The notes under the pieces: model-generated
The model's database searches: none
Seen by the model: only the letters and a program-made list of their open reading frames with translations
Told to the model about the DNA's origin: nothing
Translations under genes and position numbers: made by a program
Assembly: GCA_026636295.1 (NCBI GenBank)
Contig: CP089453.1
Span: 496,001 to 560,000, forward strand
DNA: 64,000 nucleotides
From: Medakamo hakoo
Taxonomy: Eukaryota; Chlorophyta; Trebouxiophyceae; Coccomyxaceae
Direction: 5' to 3'
Shown: positions 39,124 to 50,100 of the stretch, piece by piece
Layout of the letters: each line of letters starts with the position of its first letter
Numbering within the stretch: the first letter of the stretch is position 1

Positions 39124-41946
39124 ATGGACCCGCCGCTGCCGGCGCCAGCGGCGCGGCCGCCCACTCGCACACCCGCCCCGCTGCCGCTGCCGCGGCGGGA
39201 CGGCGGTGCCGCGACGCTCGCCCCATCCTCCTCTGTCCTCGCGACGGTCGAGTCTGGTGGCACTGGCGCGACAAACCTCGCCGCGTTCGACGGCGCGGAC
39301 TCGGCGCCGTCGGCTGCTGCTGTGCGGCCGCCCTCTGCCAGCTCCATTCCAGGTGAGGAGGGTGTGGTGGGAGTCAGTGGGGCGGAAGGCCGCCGCCTCT
39401 GTGCGTCTGTTCTGCGTTGCTGCGTTCAATTCGGCGCGCGGCGAACGACAGGCCGCGCCTTCTTTTTTGGCTTCGCGGCCACCGCCTCGCCCGCTCTCCC
39501 GCCCCGCGCCGTCCTCGCCTGCCTGGCACACGCACGACACGTGCACCCACCGCGCGGCGGAACGAGGCTCGGCCGTGACGCGCGCATCGTTTCTCCGGAC
39601 CTTTTTTTGCTCTCACACTCCAACCATCCATGCCGCCCCTCCCTCCCACCGCCCCTCTCCCAGTCCCACGCTCGTTCGTCCGGGGCGCCATGAAACGCCC
39701 GGGCCTGGACACGGGCGACGTCGTGACTTTCGCCGACGGCGGGTCGCCCTACGCGGCCGTGCCCGTCGCCGTCCCCGGCGGCGGCGCCGCCGCGCCCCAG
39801 CCCGCCGACCCGCCGGCGGGCGGCACGGCCGTCCACTGGGTCCTCGAACCCCGCGGCGGCGGCGGGCACGGCGCCGGGCGCCCGCCATCGTCGCCCGAGG
39901 ACACGTCCACCCTGCTGGAAGTCGTCCGGTCCGGCGACTGGTACGGCCTGCGGTCCGCGGCCGCCGGCGGCCGCTTCCTCCAAGCCCGCCGCCGCGGCGG
40001 GCGCCGCCTCGCCTTTTTCAGCCCGCACTTTGGCGTGTGCGAGCAGTGGGAGCTGGTGGGCGGGGCGCCGGGCGTGCCGTGGGAAGCTGCGCGGTTGGGG
40101 TTTCGGAACCGGCGGTTTCCGCAGGTGTTTTTCGCGGCGGACGTGACGCGGGTCGGCAGCGCGGCCGCGCCCGCGCCGACGCCGCGGTCTTTCGTCGGCC
40201 CGGGCAGTGTCGTGGGCGGTGGGAGCGTGGCTGGCGCTTCGACAGCCCACCACCCGGACCGCGTGGCCGGCGTCGTCGTGGGAGAGTGGCTCCAGTTCGT
40301 GGCGCGGGAGCAGGGCGCGCGCGCGGCGCTGGACGCGCGCACGCGCGAGCTGGCTGCCGAGGTCGCCGCGCTCAAAGCCTGGGCGTCGGACGCCGTCGCG
40401 GCGACGCGCGCCGCCCTGGCGTCCGAGCTCACCGCTCTGTCGTCGGACTTGGCCGCGGCTGAGCGCGCGGCCGACGCGGCGGCGGCCCGGCGCGCGGCGG
40501 CGGAGGGCGCGCTGGCGGCCGTCGCGGCGGCCGCGCGCGAGCGCATGGTCAAAGCGACGGCCGCCCGCTCCGCCCGCCTCGCCCTGGCGACCTGGCGCAT
40601 CAACGCCCGGGCGTCGGCTGCGCGGGCTGAGGTGGCGGCGCGCTGGGCCGCTGACCGGGAAAAGGCGGTCGGGCGCAGCATCCTGCGGGCGTGGGCGCGC
40701 GCGGCGGCCCGACAGACCGCGGCCGCGGCCGGGTTGGCCAGGGCGGTCGACCGGTCGGCGGCCCGCCGCCTGTCGTCCGCCCTGGCGGCCTGGCGGGGCG
40801 TCGCGGCCGCGTCCGCCGCCGCCCGCACCGGCGCGGCCGAGCTGTCCATCCGCCGTGCGCGTCGCACCGCGTCCACCGCCCTAGCCGCGTGGCGGGCGCA
40901 GGCGGCTGGCGCGCGGGTCTCAGCCGCGGGCGCGGCCGCCGCCGCGTCGGCCGGCCTGGCCCGCCGCGCGCTGCGCGCCTGGGCGGCCGAAGCGGCTTTT
41001 GCCACCCGCTCTCGGTCTGCCCTGGCATCCGCCGTCGACGCCGCCGCCACCCGCCGTGTCGCCGCCGCCTTCACGGCCTGGCGGGCTGTCGCGTCCGCGT
41101 CCGCGCGAGGGCGTCGCATCGTCGCGGGCCGCGACGCCGCGCGCGACGCGGCGACCGCTCGGGCCGCTGTGCGCGCCTGGGCGGGCGTGGCCGCGTCCGC
41201 CGCTTCCCGCCGCCGGGCTGCTGCGGCTGTGACGGCGCGCTCCAACCGCGGCGCGGCCCGCCGCGCCCTGCAGGCGTGGGCGGGTGTTGCGTCCGCTGCG
41301 GCCGACGCGCGCGCCGCGGCCGAAGCCGCGGCTGCGGCCCGTTCCCTCCGCCTGGCCCGGGCCGCCGCTGCGCGTTGGCGGGCGGCCACTGCCGCCGCCA
41401 CCGAACGCCGCGCGGCCGCGTCCGACTTTGTCTCGCGCCGGGCGGACGCGCTGATGCGCGCGTCACTGCGCGCGTGGCATGGCGTGGCGGCAGACGCGGC
41501 CGCGGGGCGGGAGCGCGTCGCCCGCTGCATCGCGGCGCAAGCCGCGGCCCGCGTGGCGCTGGAAGCCCGGTACTGGGACGCGCTGGACGCGGGCGTGGCG
41601 GGTCTGGTGGCCCGGCTCTACCACAGCAGCGGCGGCGGTGAGGCGGCGGCGGCGGGCGCGCGGGCGGTGGAGGAGGTTGGTGGAGGCGGCGCCGCCCTGG
41701 CCGGGCCGCCTCTCCCGCCCGTCGAGCGGGGCGCGCTGGCCGCGCCCCCAGCGGCTCCGCCGTCCTTCCCTAACCTGGCCGCCGTGTCGGCGTGGGTGGA
41801 CGCGACCCAGCCGGCCGTCCCGCCGCTGGCGCTGCCGGCTGAGGTCGCTCCTGCGCCTCCGCCGCCACCACCGCCCGTCCGCCCGGTCGCGGCCGCCGCC
41901 GCTCCCCAGCTGCGGCCGCGCTCGCCGTTAAGCCGGGCCAGCCGGC

Positions 41947-42001
<55 letters not shown>

Positions 42002-42386
42002 ACCCGCTCGGCGGACGGCGATGAACCCTGCGCCAGCGGCTGCGGCCTTTGGTCGGCGCGCGCCGCCGGCGGGTCCGCTGCGCCCGCAGGTCACGGCGGC
42101 GTCGAAAAAGGCGCCCGCGGCGGGGTCTCAGCCTGCGCCACAGCGGCCGCAAGCCAAGCAAGCCGGCGCTCTGCCGGCGGCGGCCAAGGCGGCGGCGCCT
42201 CAACAACCGCCGGCCATCACGCGCCGCTTTGGCACGGCCGCCCAGGAGTCGGCGGCTGTTCCCAACAACAGCAGCCTCACCGGGCCGTCGCCTGCCCGGG
42301 CGGCCGCCCTGGCGGCGGGCCGGGTGCGGGCGGCGCGCGGCGCGTTCATGGGCGGCGGCGGGAGTGGGGAGAATGGCGGGGTGTGA
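39124..42386 (+). CDS. Beta-trefoil-like protein with ten 33-residue Sfi1-like Trp repeats
   Basis: Exons 39124-39352 and 39664-42386 (CCAG|GTGAGG, CCCAG|TC, phase 1) give 983 residues. After a disordered start, residues about 80-200 contain GDWYGLRSAAAGGRFLQARR and SPHFGVCEQWELV, which resemble a fascin/DUF569-type beta-trefoil. A coiled-coil region follows. Then come ten copies of a helix ending in AL-x-AW-R/A. The Trp residues are spaced 33 residues apart in eight of nine steps and 30 in one. Period and Leu-x-Ala-Trp pattern match the centrin-binding repeats of yeast Sfi1, so a role at basal bodies or centrosomes is suggested (inference). The tail is Pro/Ala-rich with a pure PA repeat. No orthologue is recognised. 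Confidence 0.75.
41949..42006 (+). repeat. (CGCCCG)n coding hexanucleotide repeat
   Basis: About nine tandem CGCCCG units encode an alternating Pro-Ala stretch in the C-terminal tail of the Trp-repeat protein. Its length is likely to vary. Confidence 0.9.
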
Positions 42387-42418
42387 AAAAAGACGGGGGG
42401 CCCCCCGCTGATTGTTCC

Positions 42419-43862
42419 TTACTTCTTCTTCCTCGCACCACCACCCTTTGCCTTCCGCTCCACGCCCACCCCACCTTCTTCGAGCACGCGTTCAGCCTCC
42501 TCCGCCCGCCCAGACGCTTTCAGAGCTGCCGCATAAGCGCGCACGACATCCGCACCTAAACTCGGGTCCGCCGCACGCGCGGCCGCGTACGTGGCCACCG
42601 CACCCGCCGCGTCCCCACGCCCCGCCAGCGCGGCCGCCCGTCCCACGCGCGCAGCCGAGCACGCCGTGTCCTCGCCACTCAGCACGCGGTCGTACGCAGC
42701 CAGCGCCGTCTCATAATCCCCCGCGCCAGCCGCCGCGCTCCCCGCCTCCAAATCCGCAGCGGCAGTCCGCAGAACCGCCGCCGCCTCAGCCGCGCCGGCC
42801 GGCGGGTCCTCCGCGCCCGCCGCCTCGCCCGCCAGGGCCGCCGCCCGGCTCAGCTCACTCAAGCCGGTTGCGAGGGCGCGCGCAGCCGCCATCAGCAAGT
42901 CTGGCGGCGGCGCCTCCCCCTTTTTTCGGTACTTCCGCACGGCCTTGTCCAGGCGGGCCGCGCCCGCGGCCGGGTCGCCCGCGGCTGTTTCCGCGGCTGC
43001 CGTCGCGATGGTGGCCAGGTCGGCCGCGGAGACGCGGAGTGGGGGCTTGGGTGGGGGTGGTGGGTCCACGGCAGCAGCGCAAGCAGGAGGTTCTTCAGGC
43101 GCGGCGGCCGGCTCCTCAGGTGGCGGCGGCGGCGCGGCGGGCGCCCCGGCCTCTGGCGCACCACCACCGCCCTCGCCACTCCCGTCGCCGACGTCTTCGC
43201 CGTCCGCCGCCCGCTGCAGGATCGGAAACATCTCGCCCAGCCCGCCAGGCGCCTTCAAATTCCAGTCCAAGGAAGCCGCGGCCAACTGGCGGCGTTGCGC
43301 GTCGCTCGCGGCCAGCCCGCCCGTCGTCACGTCGTCGTCGCACATGAAAGACAGGAAGCCTTTCAGGATGGTCGCCACGCTCCAGCTGGGGTTCCACGCG
43401 TGGAAGGCCGTGAAGCCGTCCACACAGATGGCTGTCCCCGTCGCAAACCTCCCGTTTGGCGTGATCATGGACACGTGCGGCGCGCTGAACGGGTAGTTGT
43501 CATCGAAGCGCAGCCTGCCCACATACCACCCGCCCTCGTACGGCGTGTCGGGCGGGCCGCGCAACAAAAAGTGCCAGGTCGTGATGGCGTCGCCGACGTG
43601 GACGGCCGGAATGTAGGGTGGCGGGTCGAGCAGGATGGCCCTGAGTTCTTTCTTGAGTCTGTTTTTTTGGAGGGCGGGGGGAGGGAGGGAGTGGGAAGGT
43701 TTGATGGGGGGAGAGCGAGCGCGCCGGTCGTCGTGCGCCGGCCGTCCGCCACGACCCCGCCACGCCTCCGTCCTCTCTCCTCCCTCCACGGCTGGGAGCC
43801 AGGAGACTCTGATATACCTAGCGCGTCACTCACTTTGCGATGCAGACCTTCGTCGGCGCCAT
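42419..43862 (-). CDS. UBE2J2-type ubiquitin-conjugating enzyme with C-terminal TPR-like region
   Basis: E2 enzyme of the UBC6/UBE2J group. Exons on the minus strand are 43862-43834 (29 bases) and 43658-42419; phase 2 joining gives MAPTKVCIAK|LKKELRAILLDPPPYI, 422 residues in all. Core motifs: TTWHFLLRGPPDTPYEGGWYVG, MITPNGRFATGTAICV with the catalytic Cys, FHAWNPSWSVATILKGFLSFM (the J-class WNP-W-S-V), and RRQLAAASLDWN. Family members normally end in a transmembrane anchor for ER-associated degradation. Here the anchor is missing; after a Pro/Ala linker come helices of TPR type (DYETALAAYDRVLSG, DAAGAVATYAAARAADP) and a Lys-rich end. That suggests a soluble E2 recruited by protein contacts (inference). 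Confidence 0.88.
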
Positions 43863-44035
43863 TTCTACGACACCAGCAAATGCCGCGCTGCGGCCGCGCG
43901 CGACGGCGGAAAGCCCACGTCTGAAAACCAACCTCCCATTTTTTTTGTTACCTCACTCCACTCGCACACAAAAACGCAATCGTTGGGAGGGGGAGCCCTC
44001 TCACCCCTCTCCATTCCCCACTCACCCGTTGACAA

Positions 44036-44098
44036 CCACACACGCACACACGCACACACACACGCACACACACACACACACTCGCACACACACCCGGC
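44036..44098. repeat. CA-rich microsatellite
   Basis: Interrupted (CA)n tract with CACGCACA variants, between the E2 gene start and the 3' end of the remodeller gene. Confidence 0.85.
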
Positions 44099-44155
44099 GT
44101 CCTCTCTCCCTCCCTTTCCCAAAAAAAGCAACCCCCTTCCCGCTCCCTCCATTTT

Positions 44156-47100
44156 TCATTTTTTGTCCATGGCCGCAGGACCCACACCCGCCGGCGACGG
44201 CGGCCCACGGGCGGGCGGCGGCTTGAACGCAAAGGGCGACCCCGCGCCAGCAGCGGCGCTGGGGACGCCGCCCGCACTCCCACCCCCGACGTCCGTGCTC
44301 CAGTCGCGGAGCGACGACTCGCGCCCGGTGAGCGGCGCGCCACCACCAGTCCCAGCGCCGGCGCCACCACCTCCAGCCGCCGCCGCGCCGCGCGGGCTGG
44401 GCGGCGCCGTGTTGGCGGTGCCGCCGCCCACGCCGCCAGCCGGGCGGGCAAAGGGCGTGGGCCCGCCCACGCCGGGCGGCGGCGCGCGCGGCGACGCGGC
44501 CGGGGACGCGGACGCAGAGCGCAGCGCGGCCGCGTGGACGGCCGCAGCCGCGGCCGCCGCCGCGGCCGCCGCGCGCGGGGACGCCGGCACGCCGCCCCCG
44601 CCCCGATCCAGGGACCGCATGCGGGCGGGCGCGCGCGCCGCGGCGTCGAGCAGCGCCCGCTCCGCGTCGTCGATGACGACGGTGCGGGCTTCGCCCTTGC
44701 CCGCGCGCACGGTCGCGGTCGTGCCGCCCGCCGACCCGCCCGACCCGCCGGCCGACCCGTTGGCGGACGGAGCGGGGGCGGCGGCAGGCGCAGCGGCGGT
44801 CTTGCCGCCTTTGGCCGCGGCCTGGGCGGCCAGGCTCGCCATCTGTTCCGCGGACAGACGCTGCAGCGGCAGGCCCGCCGCGGTGGGCGCGGGCGCGCCG
44901 CCGGCCCCGCCACCGCCGCCGCCCTGCTGCAAGCGGGCCGCCAGGGCGGCGGCCTGGTCGCCGCCCAACGCCGCCGCCGCCGCGGCGGCAGCTTCAGCCG
45001 ACGCGTCCAAGCCGTCGCCTGGGGCGGGCGCGTCGCCACCCGCGCCGCCGTCGCCGCCCTCACCACCCGGCCCAGGCGGGCCGCCGCCGTCCCCACCACC
45101 ACCGCCTCCGCCGTCCGGCGCCGCGCCCGCCTCGGCGTAGAACCGGGCCTGGAACAGGGCGACCAGCGCGTCCAGGTGGACGGTCACGCCGTGGCGGGTG
45201 GCCTGGAAGCCGGCGTTGGCTTCGTCGACCGCGCCCTGCGCCAGCGCCCGCACGTCCTCCATGAACCGCCCGTACTCGTCCTGGATGGCGGCGACGCGCA
45301 GGGCGTGGGCGCGGTCCAGCAGCGCGATCTGCTCGCAGACGGCCCGGATTTGGGTGGCGACGGCATCGTACTCCGCCCGGGCTTCGTACGAGGACGCCAG
45401 GTGGGGCGGGGGCGGCGGCAGGGGCGGCGGCCCGGCGCGGGCTTCGGCCGGGCCGTCGGCCGCGGCCGCGCGCGTGAAGTCGCCCGCGACCAGCTCGCCC
45501 AAGCGGGCGGCGAAGCCATCCAAGTCAGCGGCGGGGCCAGGGCCGGAGTGGGCGGGCGGCGGGCCGGGGCCGCCGCCGCCGCCGCCCCCGCCGCCGTCGC
45601 CAGACCGGCCGCCCCCCCCGCCGGCGCAGTGCCCCGCCAGCACGTCCTCGGCCGCGCCAAACGCCGTGCGCACGCGGTCGCACAGGGCCCGGTAGGAATT
45701 CAGGGACGCCATGACGTAGTCCAGGACGGTCTGCAGCGATTCGGGGTCGTGGCCGTGGGTGGTGGCCAGCCGGCGCGGGTCGGCCGCGACGTGGCTGCGC
45801 GGCACGCCGGCCAGCCGCGCGGCCGCGGCCACGACCGCCAGCAGCGTGTAGTCTTGGAAGTCGGACGGCGGCTCGCCGTCGGGGCGGCCCGCCAGCAGGA
45901 CGTCCGCCGCCTGACGCGCCAGCTCCCCGGCGCCGGGCGGCAGGCCCAGCTGGCGCACCAGGGCGCCGACTTTCGCGTACGCGCGCCGCGCGACGCCGCC
46001 CTCGGCCGACAGCGGGTCGGCAATCAGGCGCATCCGGGTTTCTTGCAGCGCCCACTCCCGGGCGACGTCGGGCAGGGGGACGGCGCCCAGGGGCGTGTCG
46101 GCGCCAACCGCCGCATCGTCGTACGGCGGCGTGTCGTCCATGGCCACGCGGCCGCGCTTGGCGTCGCCGCCCAGGCCGTCGTCCTCCGGGCGGCGGCGGC
46201 GGCCCGCCCCGCCCGCGGCTGGGCGGCCGCCGCGGCGGCCGCCCCGGCCACCGCGCCCGCCGTCGTCCGTGCCGCCCGCGCCGTCGTCGTCCAGCAGCAT
46301 GCCGGCCACGCCGCCCTCGTCTTCCGTCTCGCCCGTGCGGCCGTGCAAGACGCCGCCGGGCGCGAAGGGCGCGGCTTCCGCAGCAGCGGCTTCGGCCGCG
46401 TCGGCAGCCGCCGCGTCGGCGGCGGCACCCGCCAAGGCTGCGGGCCAGTAGGCGGGCGGGATGGGGGCGTCGGTCGACGGGACCGGGGTCGCGGCCGTGC
46501 CAGTCGTGGCGGCGGAGCCCGGGCGGTCGGCGGTGGCGGCGTCTCCGCCGTCCTCGTCGTCGTCGCCCGCGGCCGCCGCATTGTCCCCGGCCAAATCCGT
46601 GACGCCCGCGCCGTCTGGCAGGGCGGGCGGCGACGCGGCGCTGGCTTGACCGCCGCACAGCCAGTCTGCGGCCGCGTCCAGGTGGGCGTCGTCGTAGGAC
46701 GCGATAGTGGGCGGCGGCGGCGTCGGCGTCGGCGGCCGCGGCGGGGCGGGGTCGGGGCCGTCGCCGCCGTCCCCACCCCCGCCTTCCGCCTTGACGCCGC
46801 CGGCCGCGATGGCGGCCACGCCCGCATCCAGACCGTCCGGGCACAGGAAGTCGGCGGCCCAGCGCAGGGCGTCCTCCAGGGCGCGCTCGCCGGCCTTGCC
46901 CCGGCGCGGCGCGGGCGACGCGCGGCCGAGCAGGCGCTCTTCCACCGAGCGCGCGATGACCAGCCGCACGACAGGGGGCGGCGGCCCGCCCGCGCTTCCC
47001 AGCGCCCGTGCCCGGGCCAGGGACGCGGCGTCGTGGCGGCGGGACCAGGCCGAGTCAAAGGCCAGGACGACGGTCGCGCCGGGCAGCGGCGTGCCCAGGC

Positions 47101-50100
47101 CGAGCGCCTTGGCCGCCGCGACCAGGAGCCACGCGTCCGGGCGGCGGCCGTCGGCGTCGTTGAACGCGGCCAGGGCCGCGTCGCGGTCGGACGGCGGCGT
47201 GTCGACGCGCAGGACGCCCACGGCCGACGGCTCACCCCCGCCCGCAATGACCACCGTCTTGCAAAAGTCGGCGGCCAGGGCCAGCGACCGGTCGCCGCCG
47301 GCGACAGTCACCAACACGCGCGCGCCGCGGTCGCGCAGGCGGGGCAGCAGCCGGCCCATCAGCGCGAGTTTGGCGGAGCCCATGGCCGCCGCCGCGCCCG
47401 GCGGTGGGGCGGGCGGCACGGCCGCGCCCGCTCGGCCCGTGCCCAGGCCTGCGTGCGCGCACAGCTTGAGCTGCTCGTCGACGGCGGCCCGCAGCGCGTC
47501 GGCGTGGTCGGCCGGGTTGGAGGCGTTGCTGAGAGCCGGCAGGGCCCGGCCCAGGGCCAGGCGCGCCGCGGACGCCTGGTCGGCGGTCGGCGCGACGGGC
47601 AGGGTCAGTTCCAGGGCGGGCAGCGTGGGCGGCGCGCCCGCGGCGGACCGGTCGCGGCGCAGGGTCGCGCCCGCCAGCGCGGCCATGGCCGGCGAGTCGG
47701 CCGCCTGGGCTTCGGCCGACGAAAACCGCCCCGGCCACAGGAACGCCGCCGCGGCCGCGCGTTCCGCCGGGTGGGAGGAGGCGTCGTACGGGCGGCGGGC
47801 CAGCACCAATCGCGCGCCCGCGTCCAGGCCACCGCCCACCGCGTCGGCGCCGCGGGCGATGGCCCGGCGCGCGCCCGACCGCGCATCCAGGATGATGGCC
47901 GCCCACGGCAGGGCCGCCAGCGCCGCCTTCTCCGCGCCCGCCGCGTCAAAGGGCGCCAGGACAAAGTCAGGGCGCGGGACACGGCCGGTGGCAGGGGTCG
48001 CGGGCGCGGGACCGGCCTTGGCGTCGCCGCCGCCGCCCTCCCCGCCGCCGCCGTCCTCGCCCATCTCTGTCCCCCGCCCCTCCCGCACTCGGAAAGTCGA
48101 CCGCCCGTCGAGCGCGGACGGCGGCACCCACAGCTCCCGGTCGCGCACCGCGCCGCGCACGGCGGGCGGACCGGCCAGGCGGGCGACGTCCGCGGCGGGC
48201 GCCCAGGCGGCCAGGTCGGCGGTCCAGGCGCCCAGGGCGGCCGCCGCGCAGACTACGAGGACGGGGCGCGGGTCGCGCGCGTCGAAGCGCAGGGCGTGCG
48301 CCCACGCCAGGGCGGACGCGCCCCGGCCCAGGCCCGCGGCGTCGGCCAGGATCGACGCCCGGCCACCCGCACCGGGCCCGGCCGCCCACCGGCCGCGCAG
48401 CCACTCGACGGCGGCGCGCTGGTGGGGCAGGAGGGCCGCCCCGCCGCGCGCACGCAGCCACGACGGCGGCCAAAAGGCGAACGGCAGCGGGCCGGGCGGC
48501 TCGCCGTCGGGCGCGCCCGCGTTTTCCACGCGCGCGGCTTCTTCAAGTTCGGCAGCCCGGGCAGACGCGGCAGCAGCGGCGGCGGGCGACGCCCGGCGTT
48601 CGGCGCCCTCCATCTGCCGCCACGCGCGTGCGAGCAGGGCGGCGCCGGGCGGGCTGGCCAGCACGCCGCCGCCCTCCGGCTCCCACGTCGCCGCGTCGGC
48701 GGGCAGGCCCGTCCACCGGACCAGGGCCTCCCACCCGGGCCCGGCGGGAGCGGGGCGGCGGCCGACCACTTTTTCGGGCACCGACCACCGCGGCTCCGAC
48801 AGGTCGCACGGCGCGCCGCCGTGCGCGGACCGGAAGGCCTTCAACGCTTCCCGCCCGCCGGGGACCCGGCCCAGCGCCGCTTCGCACGCCCACTCGTCGT
48901 GGACGTGCGCCCGCCCTACCCAGTGGACCAGGAATTCGGGTGGGGCGTCTCCCGCGCCGGCGCCGCCGTACCGCCAGCCCAGGATGGCGCCGACCGTGGG
49001 CGCTTGGAGCGAGCGCGCGGCGGCGCGGCCCGCAGCCGTCCCCGCCGCGCCCCACCCGCCGTCGGAGTCCGCGTCGGCCGGGTCTCCCTCCTCGATGGGG
49101 AGCGTGACAGCAGCGCGGGCGGCTTGCGTGGCGGCCAGGGCCGCAGCAGCGGCCCGGACGCACGCTTCCAGCGTGGAGTCGGCCGCCGGCGCGCCGTCCG
49201 GGTTGACGCGCGGCGGCCCGCCCTCCGGCCCCAGCTCGAACGGGCACAGGGCCGGACCCGGCAGCCACGCGAACTCGGCTTCGTCCGCGTCCGCGTCGGT
49301 TTGAGACGCGCCATTCACCCCGCCCGGGCTGGGCTCGCCCGTGGGCGCGGCGGCGGCTTCCGCGTCGCGGTCGAGGGCGAGGCCGCGGCCGCTGGCCCGC
49401 CCCGCGCGCGCGGGGTCGACGTCGCCGTCGTCGTCGTCGTCCGACGCGGCCACCGCGGCGGCGGCAACAGCCGCAGCACGGCACCCCCGCCTCAACTCAG
49501 CGGGCAGGCCGCGCGGCGTGAAGAATGCGACGGGCACAAAGGCGCGGACGGCCGCGGGCGTCGCGCGGCCGTCGGGCCCCGCGCACCCTGGCGGTGGGCC
49601 GACCTCACGCGGCACGGCTCGGCGCCGGACCACGCGCGCCGGCCACCAGTCGTGCCCCTCGACTTTGGCCCACACCGCATCGCCCGGGCGGAAGGGCGGC
49701 GGCGGCGCCGGCGGGTAAGACGCGGCCGGGTGGGTGTGGTGGTGGTGGTGCACGGCCGCGGCGGCGGCGTGGTGCGCGTAAAACTCGCCGCCGTCGTCCA
49801 CGTCGGACGGGCCGACGCCGTAGTGCTCGCCGCCGTGCTCGCCGCCGTCGCCGTCATACCCGCCGCCGTAGCCGTCGTCGTCGTAGGGCGGGCCGGCGCT
49901 GCCGTCGTCGCCGTCGTCGCCGCCGAAGCCCATGCCCAGCAACGCTTCCGCGGCCTCGCTCAGCCCGCGGGCGGCGGCGCGGCCAGAGCCCGCGGCGCCG
50001 GCGCCGCCTCCCGCCCGGCCGCCGCGACCCGGGCGGGACCCGCGCGGCGCGGCGGGGCGGGACCGAGGGGCGGGACCGCCGGGCGGCGCGCCCGGCAGGC

